Source: CAWBVG01 sp963792175 (lineage in GTDB: Bacteria; Acidobacteriota; Vicinamibacteria; Vicinamibacterales; CAVVIG01). From it: DNA of 64,000 nucleotides. How positions within the stretch are numbered: position 1 is the stretch's first letter; each line of letters starts with the position of its first letter. The notes beneath the pieces are model-generated. The model did not search any database. It was not told the origin of the DNA and saw only the letters and a list, made by a program, of their open reading frames with translations. This document shows positions 56,871-64,000 of this stretch, piece after piece. The stretch is from positions 124,001-188,000 of the forward strand of contig CAWBVG010000049.1 of NCBI GenBank assembly GCA_963792175.1, read 5' to 3'. A program made the position numbers and the translations under genes.

Positions 56871-56985
56871 TCGGGATTCGGGATTCGGGATCGTCGGGAT
56901 TCGGGATTCGTCGGGATTCGGGAGTCGAGGACTCGGGAGTCGACTAGACTATCGACTAGCGATTCCCGATTCCCGACTACCGACT
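56862..56985. repeat. GGGATTC heptamer hairpin spanning stop to start
   Basis: 56862-56887 pairs with 56960-56985 over 26 bp with two mismatches; between them lie more GGGATTC and GACTCGG words. The left end contains the kinase stop codon, and the right end abuts the ATG at 56986. Confidence 0.88.
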
Positions 56986-58264
56986 ATGTCTGCCCTCTCC
57001 GACATCACCGTCCTCGATCTCTCACACGCGCTCGCCGGCCCGTTTGCCTCGACGATGCTCGGCGACTACGGAGCGGAGGTCATCAAGATCGAGCCGCTCG
57101 ACGGCGAAATCGCGCGCGCCTGGGGACCGCCGTTCTACGGCGACGAAGCCGCCTACTTCGTCAACCTGAATCGCAACAAGAAGAGCCTCGCGCTCGATCT
57201 CAAGCACCCGGAGGGCAAGGCGCTTTTTTTCCGGCTGCTCGATCGCGCGGATGTCGTGCTCGAAAACCTGCGCGTCGGCACCGTCGCGAGGCTGGGCATC
57301 GATTACGCCCGCGTGCGCGAGCGGCAGCCGCGCGTCGTGTACTGTTCCATTTCAGGGTTCGGCCAGGACGGCCCGTATCGCGACCGGGCGGCGCTCGACC
57401 TCGTCGTGCAGGCCGAGAGCGGCATGATCAGCATCACGGGAGAACCAGGCGGCGCCGGCGTTCGAGCGGGCGTGTCGATCGCCGATATTACGGCCGGGAT
57501 GTATGCGGCCTTCGGGATCCTCGCGGCGCTCCACGCGCGCCAGCAGACCGGGCGCGGCCAGTTCCTCGACGTGTCGATGCTCGAAGGCCAGCTCGGGATT
57601 CTCTCGGGCATGATTGGCGCCTATCTGGCCGACGGCATCGTGCCGGGCCCGCTCGGCACCGCGTACGGCGCGCTGCTGCCCTATCAGACGTTTCGCACCA
57701 GGACGCGCGACATCGCCATCGGCATCGGCAGCGACAAGCTGTGGCGCACCTTCTGCCCCCTGCGTCGGCCTCGCGCAGATGATGGACGATCCGCGCTATG
57801 TGACCAACGCGCGCCGCAATGCGAACCGGATGTCGCTGGTGGCGGCGCTGCAGGAAGCGTTTCTCACGCGGACCTACGAGGAATGGGAAGCCGTGCTGCT
57901 GCCGGCGGGCATTCCGATGGGCGCGATCAACACCATCGACCAGGTTGTGGATCACGCGCAGGTGCGCGCGCGTGGATCGATGGTCGAGAGCACGCATCCA
58001 GTGGCCGGCTCGATCCGGATGACCGGACCGCCGGTGCGGATGTCCGACACGCCGGGGACCGTGCGCACGCCGGCGCCGCTGCTCGGCGAACACACGGAAG
58101 AGATCCTGCGCGATCGGCTCGGCATGAGCGGCACCGAGATTGCGCGGCTGCACCATGAGGGTGTGATCCGTAGTGCGGCTCGTAGTCGCAGGCCTTGTGT
58201 ATCTGCGTGGGCTGAAAGGCCTTCAGGCGCTACGCACGTAGGAGGAACGGCGTGGGTTTGCTGA
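56986..58264 (+). CDS. CaiB/BaiF-family CoA transferase, one frameshift
   Basis: About 426 residues. Family III CoA-transferase motifs: ITVLDLSHALAGPFASTMLG, DYGAEVIKIEP, LNRNKKSLALDLKHPEGKAL, ADVVLENLRVGTVARLGIDY and YCSISGFGQDGPYRDRAALD with the catalytic Asp near residue 140. After a one-base insertion near 57763: MMDDPRYVTNARRNANRMSL, EEWEAVLLPAGIPMGAINTI. The last 30 residues (RSAARSRRPCVSAW...) come from a repeat-like stretch at 58166-58245 and are not family-like. They include the ribosome-binding site for the SDR gene that overlaps the 3' end. Confidence 0.85.
58166..58245. repeat. Possible imperfect inverted repeat in the CoA-transferase 3' end
   Basis: CCGTAGTGCGGCTCGTAGTC... and ...GGCGCTACGCACGTAGG are loosely complementary around AGGCCTT words. 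It overlaps the aberrant C-terminal codons of the CoA transferase. Weaker than the other hairpins. Confidence 0.35.
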
Positions 58265-59034
58265 ACGACCGCATTGCCATCATCACCGGCGCCAGCAAGG
58301 GCATCGGCCGCGTGCTGGCGCAGCAGTTCGCGCGCGAGGGCGCCCGCGTGGTCTGCGCGGCGCGATCCCAGGATCTCGTCAACGAGACCGTCGCGATGAT
58401 TCGATCGTCCGGCGGACAGGCGGTTGCAGTCGTCGCGGACGCCGCGCGCGAAGAAGGCGCGCAGGCGATCGTCGAGGCGGGACGCCAGGCGTTCGGCGGC
58501 GTCGACACGCTGGTGAACAACGCCGGCGACGGCGGACCGACCAAGCCGATTCAGGACTACTCGACCGACGACTGGTTTTACACGATCAACTCGTGCCTGA
58601 CGAGCGCGTACCTGTGTTCGCGCTTCGCGGTGCCCGCGATGATGGCCGCCGGCCGCGGCGCCATCGTGAACATCGCGTCGATGGCCGGGCGGCGCGGTCT
58701 GGCGTACCGCGTCGGGTACTGTTCGGCCAAGGCCGGCCAGATCGGGATGACCTACGGTCTCGCCGTGGAGCTCGGCCGCCACAACATCACGGTCAATGCG
58801 ATCGCGCCTGGCGCGGTCGCCGGCGATCGCATCGATCGCGTCATTCAGGGACAGGCCGACGTCCGTGGGATTTCGGTCGAGCGGATGCGCGAGTCGTTCG
58901 TCGACCGCGCGCCGCTCCGGCGGATGTCGACGGCCGAGGACATCGCGTCGCTGGCGGCGTTCCTCTGCAGCGAGCACGCGCGCAACATCTCCGGGCAGTG
59001 CATTCCGGTCACGGCCGGAGAGCCCGCGTCGTAG
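58252..59034 (+). CDS. Short-chain dehydrogenase/reductase
   Basis: 260-residue classical SDR. Cofactor motif TGASKGIG (residues 13-20), NNAG (about 90), catalytic Ser in VNIASMAGRRG, catalytic YCSAK, and the PG motif in VNAIAPGAVAGDRI. The opening CAAR after the second strand suggests NADP(H). Start is GTG 58252, preceded by GGAGG at 58241-58245. It overlaps the CoA-transferase gene, implying an operon for acyl or carbonyl metabolism. A perfect 26-bp inverted repeat begins at the last base of its stop codon. Substrate unknown. Confidence 0.92.
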   Translation: MGLLNDRIAIITGASKGIGRVLAQQFAREGARVVCAARSQDLVNETVAMIRSSGGQAVAVVADAAREEGAQAIVEAGRQAFGGVDTLVNNAGDGGPTKPIQDYSTDDWFYTINSCLTSAYLCSRFAVPAMMAAGRGAIVNIASMAGRRGLAYRVGYCSAKAGQIGMTYGLAVELGRHNITVNAIAPGAVAGDRIDRVIQGQADVRGISVERMRESFVDRAPLRRMSTAEDIASLAAFLCSEHARNISGQCIPVTAGEPAS

Positions 59035-59105
59035 GGGTCAGATCTTGATTTTATGCGCGATGATTGATCCTGCGCCGCCCGCGCATAAAATCAAGATCTG
59101 ACCCC
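59034..59105. repeat. Perfect 26-bp inverted repeat, stop-to-start
   Basis: Arms 59034-59059 and 59080-59105 (GGGGTCAGATCTTGATTTTA...) match at all 26 positions; the loop is 20 nt. It spans exactly from the last base of the SDR stop to the base before the ATG of the quinone oxidoreductase. No U-run for a terminator on either strand. Confidence 0.95.
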
Positions 59106-60083
59106 ATGAAAGCTGTCCTCTGCAAAGCCTACGGTCCGCCTGAATCCCTGGTCGTCGAGGACGTCCCGTCGCCGGTGCCCGGTCCGGGCGAAGTCGTCGT
59201 CTCGGTCAAGACGGCGAGCGTCAACTTCCCGGACGTGCTGATCATCCAGAACAAGTACCAACTGAAGCCGCCGCTGCCGTTTTCGCCTGGAAGCGAGCTC
59301 GCGGGCATCGTCAAGTCCGTCGGCGACGGCGTCACGCGCTGGAAGCCCGGCGATCCGGTGATGGCGATTACTGGATACGGAGCGTTCGCCGAAGAAGTGA
59401 ATGTGGACGTGACCCGCCTGCTGCCGATTCCAACCGGCATGGACTTCGTGAGCGCGGCCGCCTTCGGTCTCACCTACGCGACATCGGAGCACGCGCTGTG
59501 CGACCGCGGCGAGTTGAAGGCGGGCGAAACGCTGCTGGTGCTGGGGGCGTCGGGCGGTGTCGGCATCGCGGCCATCGAGATCGGCAAGGTTCTCGGGGCA
59601 CGGGTCATCGCCTGTGCGTCGACCGACGACAAGCTCGCGGTCTGCCGCGAGCACGGCGCGGACGAGACCATCAACTACGCGACGGAAGATCTGCGCGAGC
59701 GGATCAAGGCGATCACGGGCGGCAAGGGCGCCGACGTGGTCTACGATCCGGTCGGCGGCACCTACACCGAGCTCGCGCTGCGCTCGATCGCGTGGCGGGG
59801 CCGGCTGCTGGTGGTCGGCTTCGCCGCGGGAGATATTCCGAAGATCCCGCTGAACCTCACGTTGCTCAAGGGCTGCGCGATCGTCGGCGTCTTCTGGGGC
59901 GAGTTCACGCGACGGGAACCGCAGCGGTTCCTGGCCGCGATGGACAAGTTGGGACGATGGTTTGCTGAAGGCAAGCTGAAACCTCACGTCTCGGGGACGT
60001 TTCCGCTCGAGCGTGCCGCCGACGCGCTCGCGATGATGGCCGGACGGAACGTAAAGGGTAAGGTGGTGCTCACCGTCGCATGA
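59106..60083 (+). CDS. NADPH:quinone oxidoreductase family protein
   Basis: 325-residue zinc-independent MDR enzyme. AVLCKAYGPPESLVVEDVPS, VKTASVNFPDVLIIQNKYQL, FSPGSELAGIVKSVGDGVTR, then the Rossmann motif LVLGASGGVGIAAIEIGKVL, and GADETINYATEDLRERIKAI, VVYDPVGGTYTELALRSIAW. The zinc-ligand Cys residues of alcohol dehydrogenases are absent. It likely reduces quinones or enoyl substrates with NADPH. The ATG directly follows the inverted repeat, so there is no ordinary Shine-Dalgarno spacing; initiation may depend on melting of that hairpin. Three REP-like repeats follow the stop. Confidence 0.92.
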   Translation: MKAVLCKAYGPPESLVVEDVPSPVPGPGEVVVSVKTASVNFPDVLIIQNKYQLKPPLPFSPGSELAGIVKSVGDGVTRWKPGDPVMAITGYGAFAEEVNVDVTRLLPIPTGMDFVSAAAFGLTYATSEHALCDRGELKAGETLLVLGASGGVGIAAIEIGKVLGARVIACASTDDKLAVCREHGADETINYATEDLRERIKAITGGKGADVVYDPVGGTYTELALRSIAWRGRLLVVGFAAGDIPKIPLNLTLLKGCAIVGVFWGEFTRREPQRFLAAMDKLGRWFAEGKLKPHVSGTFPLERAADALAMMAGRNVKGKVVLTVA

Positions 60084-60211
60084 CCCGCCTTCGCTCGGAG
60101 TATTTTTCCGAGCTTCGGCGAGGCAGGCCCGCCTTCGCTCGCAGTGTCCTTTCGAGCTTCGGCGAGGCAGGCCGCCTTCGCTGCAGTTCCCTTCGACTTC
60201 GGCGAGGCAGG
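60084..60211. repeat. Three tandem REP-like hairpin units
   Basis: Units 60084-60127, 60128-60171 (44 bp each) and 60172-60211 (40 bp), all of the form CCGCCTTCGCT ... GAGCTTCGGCGAGGCAGG with variable loops. The first has a GCTCGG/CCGAGC stem and a U-rich loop. They lie between the oxidoreductase stop and the next gene. Confidence 0.85.
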
Positions 60212-60255
60212 ACTGACCATGATCCGCGATTCGAAACCTCTGCGAGGATTATCCG

Positions 60256-61642
60256 ATGATGATCTTCATGTTGGCCGCCGCGATCGTCAGCGGTCCCGTC
60301 ACTGGCGGCGATCGCGGACAAGCATTTGGCGCGATGCCGGCCGCGGACCTCGCGCGCGCGGGCTATACGGAGAACGAGTTCTTTGTCGCCGGAACGGCCT
60401 CGTCTTTCAAACCCACGACGGCTCCCGGCATCGACGGCCACTGGACGGTCGTCGACAGACTCGACCGCCGAGTTCAAGGTGCGGATGGTGGTCCGCGTGC
60501 CGGCCGACGCCAGACGCTTCAACGGCATCGTGGTCGTGGAATGGCTGAACGTGACGGCGCTCGCGGAAGGCGCGGCCGATTTCATGCAGATGCAGGAGCT
60601 GCTGCTACGCGACGGCTACGCCTGGGTCGGCGTCGGCGCACAAGCGGCCGGCGTCAACTCTCCGCGCAGCGGACTGAAGGACTGGGACAAGACGCGATAC
60701 GGCTCGCTCGTCCATCCCGGCGATGCGTACTCATATGACATCTTCTCCCAGGCCGCCCGCGCGGTGCGGGAGTCGAAGACGCCCGACGTGCTCGGCGGCG
60801 TGACCGTTCGCAAAGTCATCGCGACGGGCCGGTCGCAGTCGGCGTTCCGGCTCGTGACGTATATCAACGCCGTTCATCCGGTCACGCACCTCTTCGACGG
60901 ATATCTCGTGCACAGCCGCGGCGCGAACGCGTCCGGCTTCAAGGCGGAGGGACTGGCGAGAGACACCGACAACCCCGTCCCGCCGGGCGCCCACATTCGG
61001 ACCGACATCGACGTGCCTGTGCTCGACCTGCAAACTGAGGGTGACATGGTCGCGTTGCGCGCGCATCTCACCCATCAGCCGTCATTCGACCGCTACCGCC
61101 GCTGGGAAATCGCCGGCGCCGCCCACGCGGAGACGCCACGATGGGTTGCAGAAGCACCGCCGCCGCTCGATATGGGTCAGGGCTGCAAAGATCCCGTGAA
61201 CAGCGCCCCGCATCATGCCGTCGTCAAAGCCGCGCTCGCGGCGATGACGCTCTGGGTGCGGATGGCAAGGTGCCGCCACAGTCTCCATCGATCGAGCTGG
61301 GGGACCACGCCGCCCCGGATCCGGTGCTGCGCGATGAACGCGGCCTTGCGAAGGGCGGGATCCGTCTGCCCGAGATCGAGGCGCCGACTGCGACGATCGA
61401 CGGCGGCGCCAACGCCGGCGCTCAGGAGTCAGCGCCCGGCGCGGCGCGCAATTTCTGCTTCCTGTTCGGCAGAACGCGGCTGTTCGACGACGCGACGCTG
61501 AAGTCGCTCTACCCGACACACGAGGCGTTCGTGACGAAGTTCGCCGCCGCGGCCGACGGCGCTCGAACGACAAGGCTACTGGCTCAAGGCCGAGGCCGAC
61601 GCCGCCCGTCAGGCTGCGGCCGCATCAAAAATCGGACGTTGA
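60256..61642 (+). CDS. Secreted alpha/beta hydrolase domain protein (Abhydrolase_10 type), three frameshifts
   Basis: About 462 residues. Leader IFMLAAAIVSGPVTGGDRG, then GYTENEFFVAGTASSFKP and, after an indel near 60460, RRFNGIVVVEWLNVTALAEG, DGYAWVGVGAQAAGVNSPRS, RYGSLVHPGDAYSYDIFSQA, VIATGRSQSAFRLVTYINAV (elbow GRSQS with Ser nucleophile) and VPVLDLQTEGDMVALRA (acid). Further indels lie near 61265 and 61562. The end is LERQGYWLKAEADAARQAA. Family members act on esters or lactones in the periplasm. Its stop overlaps the convergent hydrolase gene by 18 nt. Confidence 0.78.
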
Positions 61643-62525
61643 ACGGTGCGCGGCCAGAAAGTCGTGGACTGCCGAGGCGAATTCCGGTCGTCCCGGCGCG
61701 CCCCGCCCACCGCTGTGCGTAGCGCCGTCGATCACGATCACGGTCAGCTCGGGTTTGAGCTGCTTGAACGCGTCGACGCCGGCCTTGATCGGATCCGCGC
61801 TGCCGACCACCGCGAGCAGCGGCATCCGCAAGGCTTTCACCTCGGCGGCCGTAACGACCTGATTCTTGTTACCGCGCTGAACCGCGGCCAGCGCCAACGC
61901 GTCGTTGCGTCCCAGCGTCGCACGCGATTGCGCCGCAATCGCCTCGTCCGACGGCTTCGGCTCGTTCGGCGGGGCGAGCCTTAGAATCAACGGCCGCATG
62001 CCCTGACCGCTTTCCAGCGAGACCGCCAGCTCCTCTGAGTCGCGCTCGCTCTGCGCCGTCCAGATCAGGCGCGGCGCCGAACCGCCGAAGACCGCGCTGA
62101 TGACGCGATCGGGGTGCGTCGTGATGAACTTGCCGGCGATGGCGCCGCCCATCGAGTACCCGACGATGTGCGCCCTTCGCACCGCCAGATGATCGAGGAG
62201 CCTGGTCACATCCTCGATCATGTTGATCCCGTAGCTGGCCGCGTCGTGCGGCTTGTCGCTCTTGCCGTGACCGCGGCAGTCCAGCGCGATGACGCGAAAG
62301 TCTTTCGAGAGCTTCTCGATGATGCCGAGATTGCCCCAGTTCGCATCGAGGCTCGACGAAAAGCCGTGCACCAGGACGACCGGCTCGCCGCGGCCGACGT
62401 CCACGTACCGGATCCTGACGCCCTCGGACGTAAAGAAGTGATCGTCGGGCGGCGTCTGCGCCGAGGCCGAGGTACACGAAGAACAGTGCGAGGACCACGT
62501 TCAGCGGGCTGATTCGACGCGTCAT
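61625..62525 (-). CDS. Secreted alpha/beta-fold hydrolase, one frameshift
   Basis: About 300 residues. Leader RRISPLNVVLALFFVYLGLG from ATG 62525; one-base indel near 62450; then the fold VDVGRGEPVVLVHGFSSSLD (oxyanion HGF), VIALDCRGHGKSDKPHDAAS and HIVGYSMGGAIAGKFITTHP (GYSMG nucleophile Ser). The acid is in LLAVVGSADPIKAGVD and the catalytic His in VIDGATHSGGRGAPG. Typical esterase/epoxide-hydrolase-like enzyme. It is divergent from the tannase-type gene with a 67-bp gap that contains a TATAAT box for that gene. Confidence 0.85.
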
Positions 62526-62565
62526 GCGACCTCCAATTGACGGATTATACGGGCGGTAGCTTGCG

Positions 62566-62571
62566 TATAAT
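62566..62571 (+). promoter_or_regulatory. -10 box TATAAT before the tannase-type gene
   Basis: Consensus TATAAT 21 bp before the ATG at 62593. A strong Shine-Dalgarno AGGAGG (about 62580-62585) follows. A TTGACG lies 23 bp upstream, too far for a normal -35. Confidence 0.5.
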
Positions 62572-62592
62572 CGCGGGCCAGGAGGCCGCTCC

Positions 62593-64000
62593 ATGACCCG
62601 TCGCCTTGCCGCAGCGTTTGCCGTCGCGCTGACTCCGCTCGCCACCACAGTCGTCATCCCGGCGGCGTCGACGGGGACGACCTGCGCGAGCCTCGCGGCG
62701 CTGACGATTCCGAACGTCACGATCAAATCAGCGGAGGCGATCGCGGCCGGTCAGTTCCTGCCGCCGGGCGCGCAGGCCGCGGATGAAGTCTGCCGGCCTT
62801 CTGCCGTGTCGAAGGGACCGCGCGACCGACGACCGACTCGGACATCAGGTTCGAGGTGTGGATTCCGCCAGTCGATGCGTGGAACGGCAAATTCCAGGGC
62901 GTCGGCAACGGCGGGTATCAGGGGTCGATCTCGTACACCGCGATGGCCACGGCACTCCGTCGCGGCTACGCGACGGCGAGCACCGACACCGGGCACACCG
63001 GCGACGACATGAAGTTCGGCGTGGGTCATCCTGAAAAACTGATCGACTACGGTCACCGTGCGATTCACGTGATGACCGATGCATCGAAGCTGATCATCCG
63101 CAACGCCGCCGGCCGGTTCGCGGAGCGATCCTATTTCGTCGGCTGCTCCGCCGGCGGCCAGCAGGCGTTGTCCGAAGCGCAGCGCTATCCCGAGGACTAC
63201 GACGGCATCGTCGCCGGCGATCCCGCCAACAACCGGATTCGTCAGACCTTCGGGTTTCTCTCGTCCTGGATGGCCACGCACGCCGCGGACGGCAAGCCGC
63301 TGTTCACGCAGCCCAAGCTCGCGCTGCTGACCAAATCGGTCGTCGACGCGTGCGACGGGCTGGACGGCTTGAAGGACGGCATCATCGACGACCCGCGTCG
63401 CTGCCACTTCGATCCGGCGAAGCTTCTCTGCAAGTCCGGGACGGATGACGCGACGTGCCTGACGGCTCCGCAGGTGGACGCCGCGAAGAAGATGTACGAC
63501 GGGGCGAAGAACCCTCGGACCGGCGAAGCCATCTTCACGGGCTGGCCGCGCGGCAGCGAAGGCTTCGGCGAGAGCGCGGGCCAAAGCTGGCGGCAGTACA
63601 TCGTCGATCCGCCGGAGCCGATGCGCGTCGGGTTCTTCCGCTACTGGCTGTTTCACGATCCGAATTGGGACTACCGCACCATCGACTGGGAGCGCGACCT
63701 CGCCTATGCGGAGCAGAAGCTGCCGTTCATGGCGGCGGTCGAAAAGGATCTGACGCCGTTCAAGAAGCACGGCGGCAAGCTGCTGATGTACACCGGCTGG
63801 GCCGACCCGGTCGTGCCGCCGCAGGATACCGTCGCGTATTACGAGGGCGTCGTGAAGGCGATGGGCGGACTCGCGCCGACGAGAGATTTCTACCGGTTCT
63901 TCACCGCTCCCGGCATGGGCCATTGCGCCGGCGGTCCCGGACCGAATCAGTTCGACGCCATCGGCGCGCTCGAACAATGGGTGGAAAAGGGCACCGCGCC
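62593..64000 (+). CDS. Tannase/feruloyl esterase family hydrolase, partial, one frameshift
   Basis: Runs off the right edge; about 470 residues visible. Leader AAAFAVALTPLATTVVIPAA, then CASLAALTIPNVTIKSAEAI and, after an indel near 62790, IRFEVWIPPVDAWNGKFQGV, GNGGYQGSISYTAMATALRR. The nucleophile region is RSYFVGCSAGGQQALSEAQR (Cys-Ser elbow of tannases), with acid YTGWADPVVPP and His FTAPGMGHCAGGPGP whose Cys pairs with the elbow Cys in this family. It cleaves aromatic-acid esters in the periplasm. Good promoter and ribosome-binding site upstream. Confidence 0.85.

Noticed and set aside
59034..59105. Rho-independent terminator
   Set aside because: The stem is perfect, but no U-run follows on either strand and the next ATG begins immediately; a REP-like or translational-control element fits better.

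Overview
High-GC bacterial chromosome segment. I infer Acidobacteriota, probably the Vicinamibacteria lineage. The grounds are a tmRNA (ssrA) whose tag reads ANTQLALAA, close to the ANTQ...AA tags known from acidobacteria; TonB receptors with an N-terminal carboxypeptidase-regulatory domain; and many secreted heme-c, PQQ-propeller and type II copper monooxygenase-like proteins. No rRNA or tRNA gene and no prophage was seen.

Layout. 1-4.45 kb: aminotransferase end, lytic transglycosylase, GAF protein, GIY-YIG protein, tmRNA. 4.5-11.4 kb: molybdate locus (modC, modB, a broken TonB receptor and a molbindin on minus; modA and an HTH-molbindin regulator on plus). 11.4-14.9 kb: a TlpA-type thioredoxin, a membrane protein and a decayed ISNCY-type insertion sequence. 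14.9-20.6 kb: SLATT 2TM protein overlapping a hybrid histidine kinase, PQQ/cytochrome dehydrogenase, cold-shock protein. 20.6-26.6 kb: a heme/copper monooxygenase-like operon, an NHL-repeat lyase and a LysR remnant. 26.6-31.8 kb: operon of two alpha/beta hydrolases, a second PQQ/cytochrome dehydrogenase and an unknown protein. 31.8-42.5 kb: NTF2-like protein, DUF3089 esterase, MFS transporter, redoxin, two monooxygenase-TPR proteins and a second broken TonB receptor. 42.6-49.7 kb: glycosyltransferase-TPR protein, a gluconokinase/Ig-like/monooxygenase operon and a GH13 branching-type enzyme. 49.7-56.9 kb: phosphotriesterase family protein, ECF sigma/anti-sigma operon, thiolase, large hybrid kinase. 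57-64 kb: CoA-transferase, SDR, quinone oxidoreductase and three esterase-type hydrolases.

As a set, the genes suggest a heterotroph that oxidises and hydrolyses complex organic compounds in the periplasm (cytochrome/PQQ/copper enzymes, tannase-type and other esterases) and degrades the acyl products (CoA-transferase, thiolase, SDR, quinone oxidoreductase).

Two global properties stand out. First, roughly fifty single-base frameshifts split otherwise well conserved genes. Most behave as one-base insertions, so I read them mainly as sequence or assembly errors. Second, many intergenic spaces consist almost wholly of short, mostly 7-bp words arrayed in two inverted arms, each locus or small group of loci with its own word. 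The same kind of arrays also sits inside coding sequence and signal peptides. These heptamer hairpins, plus REP-like palindromes and a perfect 26-bp inverted repeat running from a stop codon to the next start codon, are the most unusual content.
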